64,000 bases of DNA from Microbacterium sp. LWH13-1.2 (GTDB taxonomy: Bacteria; Actinomycetota; Actinomycetes; Actinomycetales; Microbacteriaceae), in NCBI RefSeq assembly GCF_038397735.1, contig NZ_CP151635.1:744001-808000 (forward strand), in the 5' to 3' direction. Positions 32,900-42,340 of this stretch are shown piece after piece. Numbering within the stretch: position 1 is the first letter of the stretch; every line of letters begins with the position of its first letter. The position numbers and the translations under genes were made by a program. The notes under the pieces are model-generated. The model made no database searches. It was not told the DNA's origin and saw nothing but the letters and a program-made list of their open reading frames with translations.

Positions 32900-34945
32900 A
32901 TGAGCATGGGTGGCGGACGCGGCGGATTCCGCGGCGTGGACGAGAGCGCACAGCGTCGACTCAATGCCGAGGCGCCGCGGATCAGCGGACTCGGAGCGAG
33001 GGTCATCACCCTGTTCCGGCCGTACCGGTGGCGCATCTTCTGGACGGGCGTGCTGGTCGTCATCGGCGCCGGCATCGCGGTCATCCCGCCGCTGATCGTG
33101 CAGCGCATCTTCGATGATGCGCTGTTCCCCGTCGACGGCGGCGGTCCGCAGCTGCAGCTGCTCATCTGGCTCGTGTCGGCGATGGTCGGCCTGTTCCTCG
33201 TCTCCGCAGTTCTCGGCGTCGCCCAGACGTGGCTCACCTCGACGGTCGGCAACAGCGTCACCGGCGATCTGCGAGTACGGCTCTTCGAGCACCTGCAGGC
33301 GATGGAGCTCGGGTTCTTCACCCGCACGAAGACCGGGGTGATCCAGTCGAGGCTGCAGAACGACGTCGGCGGCGTCTCCGGCGTGCTGACGAACACGGTC
33401 ACGAGCATCCTGGGCAACGTCGTCACGGTGATCGCCTCGCTGGTCGCGATGATCCTGATCGATTGGCGTCTGACCCTGATCGCTGTCGTGCTGATGCCGT
33501 TCCTGATCATCGTGCAGCGACGCGTCGGCCAGGTCCGCGCGCGCATCGCCGGGGAGACGCAGGAGTCGCTGTCGGAGCTCACCTCGATCACGCAGGAGAC
33601 GCTGAGCGTGTCGGGGATGCTGCTGTCCAAGGCGTTCAACAGGCAGCGCACCGAATCCCAGCGCTACCAGGCGGAGAACCGCAACCAGGTGAAGCTGCAG
33701 GTTCGGAGGGCGATGAGCGGCCAGGGCTTCTTCGCCGTCGTCCAGGTGCTCATGGCGAGCGTGCCGGCTGTCATCTATCTCGTCTCGGGATACCTGATCG
33801 CGGGCGGTACCGGCGCGATCACCGCCGGTACCGTCGTCGCGTTCACGACGGTCCAGGCGCGTCTGCTCCAGCCGCTGATGGGCCTCATGCGGGTCTCGTT
33901 GGATCTGCAGACCTCGTCCGCGCTGTTCGCGCGCATCTTCGAGTACCTCGACCTCGTCCCCGAGATCCGGGACGCACCGGATGCGATCACCGTCGCCGAG
34001 GCGCCGGGGCCGCGCGGGCGGATCGAGTTCGACGACGTCGTCTTCCGCTATCCCGATGCCGCGCCGGACGCGCGCCCCACGCTCCAGGGTGTCTCGTTCG
34101 TCGCGGAACCGGGGAAGCACGTCGCGTTCGTGGGTCCTTCGGGGGCGGGCAAGACGACCGTGCTCTACCTCGCTCCGCGCCTGTACGAGGCTCACGGCGG
34201 GGCCGTGCTGTTCGCGGGGGCCGATGTCCGCACGCTCACGCAGGAGTCGATCATCGATCAGGTCGGGATCGTGTCGCAGGAGACCTATCTGTTCCACGCG
34301 ACGATCCGCGAGAACCTCCTGTACGCGAAGCCGGGTGCGACGGAGGACGAGGTGATCGCCGCGTGCGTCGCGGCGAACATCCACCACATCATCGCCGGAT
34401 TCGAAGACGGCTACGACACGGTCGTCGGAGAGCGCGGCTACCGGCTCTCGGGCGGCGAGAAGCAGCGCATCGCGATCGCCCGCGTGCTGCTCAAGGACCC
34501 GCCGGTGCTGCTGCTCGACGAGGCCACCTCGGCTCTCGACACCGTCTCCGAGCGCGTCGTTCAGGAGGCACTGGACGAGGCAGCCAAGGGACGCACGACC
34601 CTGACGATCGCGCACCGGCTGTCGACGGTGATCGGTGCGGACGTCATCCACGTGCTCGAGGCGGGGCGGATCGTCGAGTCCGGCACCCATGCCGAGCTCA
34701 TCGCTCGTGGCGGGCTCTACGCCGAGCTCGCCGCGCAGCAGGTCGCGGCGTCTCGGGTGATCGAGACCGAGACCGTCATCGAGGAGGCCGTGGCCGGGGG
34801 AGTGAGTGCGGCGCTCGCCGACCGGCGGGCCGACCGTGCGCCGGAGGACTCCGCCGGAGCGGATGCGGTCGCGACCCTCACGGCGTCGGTGCCGCTGCTC
34901 GACGCTCCGCGCGCCGACGAGAGGGTATACCCGGCAGAGGGCTGA
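32900..34945 (+). CDS. ABC exporter half-transporter (membrane domain fused to ATPase)
   Basis: A 681-residue half-transporter. Six membrane helices lie between about 35 and 320; the nucleotide-binding domain from about 370 has Walker A VGPSGAGKTT, signature LSGGEKQRIAIARVLLKD and Walker B LLLLDEATSALD. The C-terminal 60 residues are a low-complexity acidic/alanine tail. It should homodimerise to export lipids, peptides or drugs. ATG 32900 lies six bases after TACGCT (32888-32893), a leaderless layout. Confidence 0.92.
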   Translation: MSMGGGRGGFRGVDESAQRRLNAEAPRISGLGARVITLFRPYRWRIFWTGVLVVIGAGIAVIPPLIVQRIFDDALFPVDGGGPQLQLLIWLVSAMVGLFLVSAVLGVAQTWLTSTVGNSVTGDLRVRLFEHLQAMELGFFTRTKTGVIQSRLQNDVGGVSGVLTNTVTSILGNVVTVIASLVAMILIDWRLTLIAVVLMPFLIIVQRRVGQVRARIAGETQESLSELTSITQETLSVSGMLLSKAFNRQRTESQRYQAENRNQVKLQVRRAMSGQGFFAVVQVLMASVPAVIYLVSGYLIAGGTGAITAGTVVAFTTVQARLLQPLMGLMRVSLDLQTSSALFARIFEYLDLVPEIRDAPDAITVAEAPGPRGRIEFDDVVFRYPDAAPDARPTLQGVSFVAEPGKHVAFVGPSGAGKTTVLYLAPRLYEAHGGAVLFAGADVRTLTQESIIDQVGIVSQETYLFHATIRENLLYAKPGATEDEVIAACVAANIHHIIAGFEDGYDTVVGERGYRLSGGEKQRIAIARVLLKDPPVLLLDEATSALDTVSERVVQEALDEAAKGRTTLTIAHRLSTVIGADVIHVLEAGRIVESGTHAELIARGGLYAELAAQQVAASRVIETETVIEEAVAGGVSAALADRRADRAPEDSAGADAVATLTASVPLLDAPRADERVYPAEG

Positions 34946-34971
34946 GCCGCTGTCAGGGCACCGAGCTGGTG

Positions 34972-35745
34972 TCAGTGCGCGGAGAGGCCACCGTCGATGA
35001 ACAGCGACTGACCGGTGACGTAGCTCGATCCCGCACCAGCCAGGAAGACGGCGGCTGCCGCGAAATCCGAAGGCAGGCCGTTGCGACCGATCATCGTTCG
35101 GGCGGCAAGGGCGGCGATCTGGGCGGGGTCCTCCTGCAGTCGGGCGTTCAGCGGCGTGAGCACGAACCCGGGGACGAGCGTGTTGCTCGTGACGCCGGTG
35201 CCGCCCCAGGCCTCGGCCTCGGACCGCATCAGCGACTCCACCGCACCCTTGGACACGCCATAGATCCCGCTGCCGACGAAGGCACGGTGCGCCTGCTGAG
35301 AGCTGATGTGGATCAGCCGACCGTATCCGCGCTCGGCCATACCCACGCCGTAACGCTGCCCGAGCAGGAACGGCGCGAGGGCGTTCACGGTCATCGTCGC
35401 GTCCCAGTCGTGCTCGGTGATCTCGGCGAAGGGCGGACGGATGTTGACGCCGGCGGAGTTCACCAGGATGTCCGGCTCTCCGAAGGGCACGGCGGCAGCT
35501 TCCGCCACGGCACGGATCCCCTCGCGGGTGCTGAGATCGCCGACGACGCCTACCGCACGGCATCCGGCATCCGCGAGCTCGGCGACGGTCTCTTCGACTC
35601 TGGTCTCGCCGCGAGCGACGATCACGGTCGAGGCGCCCGCCTTCGCGAGTGCCGTGGCGATACCGCGGCCGATGCCGGAGCTGCCTCCGGTCACGACCGC
35701 CGTGCGGCCGTCGAGCGAGAAGAGGTCGGCGAGATAGCCGTTCAT
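34972..35745 (-). CDS. SDR-family oxidoreductase
   Basis: A 257-residue classical short-chain dehydrogenase. The NAD(P)-binding loop is TGGSSGIG (19-26), NSAG is present, and the catalytic Ser and YxxxK are seen in HISSQQ and YGVSK. The C-terminal SSYVTGQSLFIDGGLSAH is typical. VARGET after strand 2 suggests NADPH preference (Arg), which is inference. It follows the glycosyltransferase by 20 bases and is probably its operon partner. ATG 35745 is the family start; the longer frame is antisense-like overlap with the glycosyltransferase. Confidence 0.9.
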   Translation of the reverse strand: MNGYLADLFSLDGRTAVVTGGSSGIGRGIATALAKAGASTVIVARGETRVEETVAELADAGCRAVGVVGDLSTREGIRAVAEAAAVPFGEPDILVNSAGVNIRPPFAEITEHDWDATMTVNALAPFLLGQRYGVGMAERGYGRLIHISSQQAHRAFVGSGIYGVSKGAVESLMRSEAEAWGGTGVTSNTLVPGFVLTPLNARLQEDPAQIAALAARTMIGRNGLPSDFAAAAVFLAGAGSSYVTGQSLFIDGGLSAH

Positions 35746-35765
35746 GTGTCTCCTGGGGAGTGCGC

Positions 35766-36713
35766 TCACCACGCCAGGGCAGCGGTGAGAGCTGGGTCGG
35801 GGCGGGCATCGGCGTACTCGGGCAGCGCCTGGATCTCGGCGGCGAACGAGGCCACGTCCTCGGCGTAGCGCGGATCGGCGTGCGTGGCGGCGATCTCGAG
35901 GAGCGGCGGCAGATCCATCGCCAGGATCAGTTCGAGGCGTGCGGTGACGGCGGCATGCGCACCGGCGTCGCGCAGCACGCGGATGCCTCCCCGGAGGGCC
36001 TGGAGATAGTCGCGGAGCACCGGCAGCTGCGCGCGGCCCTGGGTGATCGAGGTGCCGTCCGCTCGCAGCCGCCACCGGACCACCGTGTCGGGGATCACGT
36101 CGAAGGCCCGTGCACTGGTGTACATCTGCTGCGCGACCACCTGATCCTCGTAGGCGACCCCTTCGGGGAACCGCAGATCGCTCCAGAGGTCGGTGCGGCT
36201 GACCTTCGACCACGCGACGATGTTGGCGCTCGCGCGGGGGTGATCGATGATCGTGGTCCCGAGCCTTGCCGGGGAGGTGGCGGCCTCGACCCAGGGCTGC
36301 ACGCGCCCAGGGACGTAGCGTTCTCCGTCGAAGCGCGAGCGCACATAGGCACCGGCGACGAAGTCGCTCCCCGTCTCGGTGAGGGTTCCGATGAGACGCT
36401 CGAGCGCGGTGGGGGTCAGTTCGTCGTCGCCGTCGAGGAAGCCGACCAGAGGGGTGTCGACGAGATCCACCCCCACGTTCCGTGCAGCACCGAGGCCGCG
36501 CGACGCCTCATGTCGCACCGCACGGAAGCGCGGATCGGATGCCGCGGCCGCGGCGAAGATCTCGGCTGTATCGTCGGTCGAGCCGTCGTCGATGAGGATC
36601 GCATGCCACCGATTCTCGGTCTGCGCACGCACCGAATCGAGTGCGGCCGGGGCGAATCCGGCGATGTCGCGGCCGGGGACGATCAGGGTCACGATCGGGG
36701 CGGATGCGGTCAC
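35766..36713 (-). CDS. Family 2 glycosyltransferase
   Basis: A 315-residue GT-A enzyme. The nucleotide-sugar motifs are LIDDGSTDDT (about 40-49) and the DxD-type GFLDGDDEL (91-99), followed by a variable acceptor domain with a VAYEDQVVAQQMY block. It probably transfers a sugar to a surface polymer or lipid; no neighbouring polysaccharide genes refine this. GTG 36713 follows TAGACT (minus strand, 36720-36725) by six bases, a leaderless layout. The SDR gene follows. Confidence 0.9.
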   Translation of the reverse strand: MTASAPIVTLIVPGRDIAGFAPAALDSVRAQTENRWHAILIDDGSTDDTAEIFAAAAASDPRFRAVRHEASRGLGAARNVGVDLVDTPLVGFLDGDDELTPTALERLIGTLTETGSDFVAGAYVRSRFDGERYVPGRVQPWVEAATSPARLGTTIIDHPRASANIVAWSKVSRTDLWSDLRFPEGVAYEDQVVAQQMYTSARAFDVIPDTVVRWRLRADGTSITQGRAQLPVLRDYLQALRGGIRVLRDAGAHAAVTARLELILAMDLPPLLEIAATHADPRYAEDVASFAAEIQALPEYADARPDPALTAALAW

Positions 36714-36765
36714 CAGGCGAGTCTATGGCCGCGTGCGGAAGTCGCGCTCTCGGGCGTCTCGCCTC

Positions 36766-37905
36766 TCAGACGCCGACGACGGCACGCACGGACGCCGCCA
36801 CGAGAGCTGCGAGCCGGTCCGGCAGATCGTCGGGCAGCGGGGCGTGGCCGAAGGTGAACCGCACAGAGCTCTGCGCGACGGAGGGGGCGATGCCGCAGGA
36901 GAGCAGCACGTGCGACGGGTCGTCGCTCCCGGCGGCGCACGCCGAACCGCTCGACGACACCACGCCCCTGCGCTCCAGCTCGAGCAGCACGGCCTCGCCG
37001 CTCATTCCCGCGAACGTGAAGCTCGCGGTTCCCGGGAGGCGCCGGATCGGATCTCCCGTGAGCGCCGCCTGGGGGACGGCTGCGAGCACGGCGGATACGA
37101 AACGCTGCGTCGCCGCTCCGACGACCGAGTTGACGGTGTCGCGTTCCGCCTCGGCGAGCTCCAGCGCCACGGCGAGGCCGACCGCTCCGGCGACGTTCTC
37201 CGTCCCCGATCGACGTCCTCTCTCCTGACCGCCCCCGTGCAGGAGAGGTTCGAGGGGGACCCGGCCGCGCACGGCGAGGGCGCCGATCCCCTTGGGCGCT
37301 CCGAGCTTGTGCCCGGCGATCGCGATCGCATCCGCCCCGAGTCCGGCGAGCGGCAGCCACCCCGCGGACTGCACCGCGTCGACGTGCAGCGGCACGCCGG
37401 CCGCGCGGGTCACCTCCGCGAGCGAGGGCATGTCCTGGACCGTGCCGATCTCGTTGTTGGCATGTCCGAGGGCGACCAGCGCGGTGTCGCGGCGCACCAC
37501 CGCTCGCAGGGATGCATCGGAGACCCGGCCGTGCGTGTCGACGGCCGCCGCCGTGACCTCCACGCCGTGGAAGCGTCGCAAGTAGTCCGCGGACTCCAGG
37601 ATCGACTCGTGCTCGATCGGCGAGATCACCAGATGACGGCGGCCGTCCGCGAGGGCGGCGAGCACGATCCCTTTGACCGCGAGGTTGTTCGCCTCGGTGC
37701 CGCCTGCGGTGAACACGACATCGCCGGTGCGCATCCCCAGGACACGCGCGATCCGCGATCTCGCATCGTCGAGTGCGCTCGCCGCAGCCTCGCCGTAGGT
37801 GTGGTGGCTGGAGGGATTGCCGAACGCGCCGGTGAGATACGGATGCATCGCGTCGAGCACCTCCGGTCGTACCGGAGAAGTCGCAGCATGGTCGAGGTAG
37901 AGCAT
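36766..37905 (-). CDS. nifS: Cysteine desulfurase (NifS-like) of the NAD operon
   Basis: A 379-residue PLP enzyme that takes sulfur from cysteine. The PLP Lys is K200 in AGHKLGAPKG and the persulfide Cys is C323 in SSGSACAAGS; HVDAVQSAG carries the PLP-ring Asp. It is last in the operon nrtR-nadA-nadB-nadC-nifS, where such an enzyme is thought to build the [4Fe-4S] cluster of NadA. It begins five bases after nadC. Confidence 0.93.
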   Translation of the reverse strand: MLYLDHAATSPVRPEVLDAMHPYLTGAFGNPSSHHTYGEAAASALDDARSRIARVLGMRTGDVVFTAGGTEANNLAVKGIVLAALADGRRHLVISPIEHESILESADYLRRFHGVEVTAAAVDTHGRVSDASLRAVVRRDTALVALGHANNEIGTVQDMPSLAEVTRAAGVPLHVDAVQSAGWLPLAGLGADAIAIAGHKLGAPKGIGALAVRGRVPLEPLLHGGGQERGRRSGTENVAGAVGLAVALELAEAERDTVNSVVGAATQRFVSAVLAAVPQAALTGDPIRRLPGTASFTFAGMSGEAVLLELERRGVVSSSGSACAAGSDDPSHVLLSCGIAPSVAQSSVRFTFGHAPLPDDLPDRLAALVAASVRAVVGV

Positions 37906-37910
37906 CGGGG

Positions 37911-38762
37911 TCAGTCGATCCGCACGTCCAGGCCGAGATCGAGAGCGCGCGCCGAATGGGTGAGCGCGCCGACCGAGATCACGTCGACTCCGGTCCTGGC
38001 GATGTCGCCGACCGTGTCGAGGCTCACGCCACCGGAGGCCTCGACCTGTGCACGGTCGCCGATCAACCCCACACCCGCCCGGAGATCCTCGAATGAGAAG
38101 TTGTCGAGCAGCACGGTGTGCGCTCCGCCGTCGAGCACGGCCGGGATCTGATCGAGCCGGTCGACCTCGACGACCACGTGGGTCGTATGGGGCAGGCGGG
38201 AGAGCGCCTGGCGCAGGGCCGTGGCGAGGTCGACACCCGAGCGCTGCAGCACGGCGAGATGGTTGTCCTTGGCCATCACTGCGTCCGACAGCGAGTAGCG
38301 GTGATTGTGCCCCCGGCCGGAGATCACGGCGTGACGCTCGAAGGCGCGCAGGCCCGGGGTGGTCTTGCGGGTGTCGGCGATGCGAGCCGAGGTACCCTCG
38401 ATCGCCCGCACATAGGCATCGGTCAGGGTCGCGATGCCGCTCATCCGCTGTGCGAAGTTCAGGGCGATGCGCTCCGCGGTGAGGATGCCGCGGGCCGAAC
38501 CCGAGACCGAGGCCAGCACGTCGCCGGGCGCGAAGCGATCGCCGTCGCCGACGTGCACGTCGATCGTGATCGACGGATCCGTGAGAGCGAAGGCAGCTGC
38601 GAAGACCTCGCCGCCGCTGAATATCCCGGCTTCCCTGGCGACCAGATCAGCGGTGGCGGTGGCGTCTGAGGGAAGCAGTGTCGTGCTGGTGAGATCGCCC
38701 CACGGTGCGTCCTCCTCGAGGGCTGCGCCGACGACGCGGGCGATGAGTGCGTGAGTGAGCAT
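37911..38762 (-). CDS. nadC: Nicotinate-nucleotide diphosphorylase (quinolinate phosphoribosyltransferase)
   Basis: Converts quinolinate and PRPP to nicotinate mononucleotide. It has 283 residues. NFAQRMSGIATLT, RIADTRKTTPGLR and the VEVDRLDQI / LLDNFS strands are the conserved NadC blocks. The start overlaps the nadB stop by one base (TGATG), indicating coupled translation. Confidence 0.96.
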   Translation of the reverse strand: MLTHALIARVVGAALEEDAPWGDLTSTTLLPSDATATADLVAREAGIFSGGEVFAAAFALTDPSITIDVHVGDGDRFAPGDVLASVSGSARGILTAERIALNFAQRMSGIATLTDAYVRAIEGTSARIADTRKTTPGLRAFERHAVISGRGHNHRYSLSDAVMAKDNHLAVLQRSGVDLATALRQALSRLPHTTHVVVEVDRLDQIPAVLDGGAHTVLLDNFSFEDLRAGVGLIGDRAQVEASGGVSLDTVGDIARTGVDVISVGALTHSARALDLGLDVRID

Positions 38763-40270
38763 CAGACGGTCTCCAGGAGGTGCGAGGCGAAGGGTTCGCG
38801 GTAGTGGGCGCCGACCGATTCGGTACGGGCGAGCGCAGCGGATGCCGTGGCCTCGGCGAGCAGGAGCAGATTCGCGTCCTCGCGTTCCGCGACCGTGGCG
38901 GGTGCCGGTGTGGTGGACCGCCAGCGGATGACGGCGTCGAGAGCGCGCTCGAGCCCCTCGTCCGTGCGGAGGAGCCCGACGTCATCCCACATCAGCCGCT
39001 GCAGGGCGGAGCGACTGAACGGGCTGCTGTCCGGGTGCGGTCGATCGCCGGCGGCACCGGCGATCGTGACGCTGCGAGTGTCCGCGGGCAGGGGAGCGGG
39101 GGACGGCTTCCCGGGCATGCCCACAGCAGCGGCCGCGCGTGCGCCGAACACGGCGCCCTCCAGCAGCGAGTTGGAGGCGAGGCGGTTCGCCCCGTGCACG
39201 CCGGTGCGGGCGACCTCGCCGACGGCGAAGAGTCCGGGGATCGACGTGCGCCCGTCGAGGTCGGTGACGACTCCGCCCATCAGGTAGTGCGCGGCCGGGG
39301 TCACCGGGATGGGGTGCGTCGCCCAGTCGAACCCGCGCTCGCGTGTCACCCTGTCGATCGTCGGGAAGCGGTGCGCCAGCACGCGTGCGCCCAGCATTGT
39401 GGCGTCGAGACGAACCGGGGAACCCTGAGCTGCGGCCTGTCGCGCGATCGCCCGGGACACGACGTCGCGGGGAGCCAGCTCGCCGTCGGGGTGGGTGTCG
39501 AACACGAATCGTCGACCGTCGACATCGATGAGTGTCGCGCCCTCGCCGCGCACCGCCTCGGAGACCAGGAACGCCGGTCCCTCGGCGAGGATCGTCGGAT
39601 GGAACTGCATGAACTCGAGATCCGCGACCGCCGCGCCGGCGCGCAGGGCCGCCGCGATCCCGTCGCCCGTGGTTCCCACCGGATTCGTCGTGTGCGCGTA
39701 GAGGTGGCCGGCGCCGCCGGTGGCGAGGATCACCGCGTCGGCCTCGAGGTCGGAGAGGGCGCCGTCGACGAGCACGCGGATGCCGCGCGCGACGCCGTCG
39801 TCGATCACGAGGTCGACGAGGAACGCGGCCTCGACGACGGTGATGTCCGCGCGCCGGGTGGCGGCGACCAGGGCACTCGCGATCGCGGCGCCGGTCGCAT
39901 CCCCGCCGGCATGCACGATGCGGGCATGGGTGTGCGCGGCCTCGCGCCCGAGCAGCAGGTCGCCGTCAGGGCCGCGGTCGAAGGCGACTCCTCGCGCGAT
40001 CAGCTCGGCGATCCGCTCGGCGGCGTCCCGGACGAGCACATCGACCGCAGCCGCGTCGGACAGCCCCGCACCCGCATCGATCGTGTCTGCGGCGTGCTGG
40101 GCCGCCGAGTCCGCCGGGCCGTAGATTCCGGCGACTCCGCCCTGCGCGAATCCGGTGCATCCGTCGCCGAGCGCACCCTTCGTGACGACCGTGACCGCGT
40201 GCCCCGCCTCGTGGGCATGCAGCGCGGCGGTGAGGCCGGCGATTCCCGATCCGACGACGACGACGTTCAT
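38762..40270 (-). CDS. nadB: L-aspartate oxidase
   Basis: A flavoenzyme oxidising aspartate to iminoaspartate, the first step of de novo NAD synthesis. It has 502 residues. The FAD-binding GSGIAGL is at 8-14, TKGALGDGCTGFAQGGVAG matches the succinate dehydrogenase/NadB family and HYLMGGVVTDLDGRTSIPGL is the conserved late block. ATG 40270 overlaps the nadA stop (ATGA). The longer open frame upstream is a shadow inside nadA. Confidence 0.95.
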   Translation of the reverse strand: MNVVVVGSGIAGLTAALHAHEAGHAVTVVTKGALGDGCTGFAQGGVAGIYGPADSAAQHAADTIDAGAGLSDAAAVDVLVRDAAERIAELIARGVAFDRGPDGDLLLGREAAHTHARIVHAGGDATGAAIASALVAATRRADITVVEAAFLVDLVIDDGVARGIRVLVDGALSDLEADAVILATGGAGHLYAHTTNPVGTTGDGIAAALRAGAAVADLEFMQFHPTILAEGPAFLVSEAVRGEGATLIDVDGRRFVFDTHPDGELAPRDVVSRAIARQAAAQGSPVRLDATMLGARVLAHRFPTIDRVTRERGFDWATHPIPVTPAAHYLMGGVVTDLDGRTSIPGLFAVGEVARTGVHGANRLASNSLLEGAVFGARAAAAVGMPGKPSPAPLPADTRSVTIAGAAGDRPHPDSSPFSRSALQRLMWDDVGLLRTDEGLERALDAVIRWRSTTPAPATVAEREDANLLLLAEATASAALARTESVGAHYREPFASHLLETV

Positions 40271-41604
40271 CGCGCGCTCGCCACCACCGGCGGCTTCGCC
40301 GCCAGCATCCGCTCCAGGGCGATCCGCGCGGGGTCGGCCACGTCTGCCGTCACCGTGATCCGGTTGGGAGTGCGGCCCGCCACGAGCTCCTCCAGCACCC
40401 ACGCCAGGTATCCGGGGTGGATGCGGTACATCGTCGAGCACGGGCACACCACGGGGTCGAGGCAGAAGATCTCGTGCTGGGGGAACTGCGCGGCCAGCCG
40501 GCGTACGAGGTTGATCTCGGTGCCGATCGCGAAGGTCGTGGGCTCTGTCGCGGCGGCGATCGCCCGGCGGATGTAATCGGTGGAGCCTGCCTCGTCGGCA
40601 GCGTCCACGACGTCCATCGGGCATTCCGGGTGCACGATGACGCGCACGTCGGGGTGCTCCGCCCTCGCCTGGTCGATCTGGGCCACCGTGAAGCGTCGGT
40701 GCACCGAGCAGAAGCCGTGCCACAGGATGACGCGCGAGTCGACCAGTTCGGATGCCGTGGAGCCGCCGAGCGCCTTGCGCGGGTTCCACATCGGCATCTG
40801 CTCGAGCGGCACGCCCATCGCCTTCGCGGTGTTGCGGCCCAGGTGCTGATCGGGGAAGAACAGCACCCGCCTGCCGCGCTCGAACGCCCACTCGAGCACG
40901 GTCTGCGCGTTCGAGGAGGTGCACACGATCCCGCCGTGCCTGCCGACGAAGCCCTTGATCGCGGCAGAGGAGTTCATGTACGTGACGGGGACCACCGGCA
41001 CTCGGCCGTTCTCGTCCTGAGCGTCGAGATCGCCGAGGACCTCGGCGAGCTGCTCCCAGCAGTCCTCGACCTGATCGATGTCGGCCATGTCGGCCATCGA
41101 GCATCCGGCAGCGAGGTTCGGCAGGATGACCGCCTGGTCGGGGCCGGAGAGCAGGTCGGCGGTCTCGGCCATGAAGTGCACGCCGCAGAAGACGATGGCC
41201 TCGGCATCCGGTCGCTCCTTCGCCGCGGTCGCGAGCTGGAAAGAGTCGCCCACGTAGTCGGCGTGACGCACGACCTCCTCGCGCTGATAGAAGTGGCCGA
41301 GCACGACGGCCCGGTCGCCGAGGGTGGCCTTCGCCGCTCGGATGCGCTCGTCGAGCTCGCCTTCGCTCGCCTCGCGATACGCAGCTGGGAGCTCGCCTTG
41401 GCGCGGTGCCCCCGTCGGGATGACGTCGCCCATCGACGACCCGGGTCCGTAGCCGGGGCGCGTGTCGAAGTCCCAGGGGCCGGCCGCGAGATCGGTCGTG
41501 CAGGTCGCGTCGGTCGAGGCACCCGCCACGATCGACTGGATCGCGTGGTCGACGGAGGCGTCGAGGGGCTGGACTGCCGGGGTCGGAACGAAGGTGATGC
41601 TCAT
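40267..41604 (-). CDS. nadA: Quinolinate synthase
   Basis: An iron-sulfur enzyme condensing iminoaspartate with dihydroxyacetone phosphate. It has 445 residues, long-form as in actinobacteria. Candidate cluster cysteines are in VFCGVHFMAETA, GIVCTSSNAQT and LDPVVCPCSTMYR; HPECPMDVV is also conserved. ATG 41604 overlaps the nrtR stop (ATGA). The adjacent NifS probably supplies sulfur for its cluster. Confidence 0.95.
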   Translation of the reverse strand: MSITFVPTPAVQPLDASVDHAIQSIVAGASTDATCTTDLAAGPWDFDTRPGYGPGSSMGDVIPTGAPRQGELPAAYREASEGELDERIRAAKATLGDRAVVLGHFYQREEVVRHADYVGDSFQLATAAKERPDAEAIVFCGVHFMAETADLLSGPDQAVILPNLAAGCSMADMADIDQVEDCWEQLAEVLGDLDAQDENGRVPVVPVTYMNSSAAIKGFVGRHGGIVCTSSNAQTVLEWAFERGRRVLFFPDQHLGRNTAKAMGVPLEQMPMWNPRKALGGSTASELVDSRVILWHGFCSVHRRFTVAQIDQARAEHPDVRVIVHPECPMDVVDAADEAGSTDYIRRAIAAATEPTTFAIGTEINLVRRLAAQFPQHEIFCLDPVVCPCSTMYRIHPGYLAWVLEELVAGRTPNRITVTADVADPARIALERMLAAKPPVVASAR

Positions 41605-42317
41605 CGGGTGCTCGTTTCCTCGGGGCCGAGGGGGCCGTGATCGGCCAGCTCGACGTCGGTGTTGTAGCGGTACAGGCGGGCGGGGCGGTGACTGCCGGTG
41701 CGGAACTGGTCGGTGGGGAGGAGGTTGCCGGCGGACTCGACCTGTCGGCGGAAGTTGGCCGGGTCGAGATGCTTGCCGAGGATCGCCTCGTAGGCCTCTC
41801 GAAGGTCGGCCAGAGTGAACTCGGCCGGCAGGAAGCCGTGTGCGACGCGGCTGTAGCCGACCTTGCTGCGCAGGCGCCAGAGCGCGTAGTCGACGATCTT
41901 GCGGTGATCGAAGGCGAGCGGCGGCAGGTCGTCGAGATCGAACCAGCGCACGTTCTCGGGAGCGAGACCGGATGCCCGATGCGCGGCGCTCTGCGCGTCG
42001 ACCTCGTCCTGCCGGAGCAGCGCCCAGTAGACGATCGACACGACGCGGGTGGGGGAGCGGTCGACGGCTCCGAAGGCGTAGAGCTGCTCGAGGTAGCTGG
42101 GAGTGAGGCCCGTGGTCTCGGCGAGTGTGCGGGCGGCGGCGTCGACCGGCGATTCGGCCGGAGTCAGCCAACCACCCGGAAGCGCCCACTGATCGGCGAA
42201 CGGCTCGCGGGTGCGCAGGACCAGCGGAAGCGCGAGCACAGCAGCGCCGTCCTCGGTGCGACGCAGCGTGAGGATCACCGTCGACACGGCGACGTCGATG
42301 CCCCTGGTTTGAGTCAT
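41601..42317 (-). CDS. nrtR: NrtR, Nudix-related transcriptional regulator of NAD genes
   Basis: A 238-residue protein with an N-terminal Nudix-like domain (about 8-145) and a C-terminal winged helix (about 150-238, AEFTLADLREAYEAILGKHL then FRRQVES). In NrtR proteins the Nudix domain senses ADP-ribose and the HTH represses NAD genes. The Nudix box is degenerate (GGWLTPAESPVDAAARTLAE then TTGL), so it probably does not hydrolyse. Heading the nadABC operon makes the role near-certain. ATG 42317 is preferred; ATG 42353 in frame is possible and would add 12 residues. Confidence 0.9.
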   Translation of the reverse strand: MTQTRGIDVAVSTVILTLRRTEDGAAVLALPLVLRTREPFADQWALPGGWLTPAESPVDAAARTLAETTGLTPSYLEQLYAFGAVDRSPTRVVSIVYWALLRQDEVDAQSAAHRASGLAPENVRWFDLDDLPPLAFDHRKIVDYALWRLRSKVGYSRVAHGFLPAEFTLADLREAYEAILGKHLDPANFRRQVESAGNLLPTDQFRTGSHRPARLYRYNTDVELADHGPLGPEETSTR

Positions 42318-42340
42318 GTGTACCTTAACCTCCGAGATCG

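Noticed and set aside
31283..35809. A 1508-codon open frame on the minus strand spanning the MFS, ABC exporter and SDR genes
   Set aside because: It is Arg/His/Pro-rich without any domain, and it crosses three well-supported genes in other frames. It is a shadow caused by high GC at third positions.
33229..35868. An 879-codon plus-strand frame over the ABC exporter and SDR region
   Set aside because: Same reason: low-complexity Arg-rich shadow of the exporter gene at 32900-34945 and of the minus-strand SDR.
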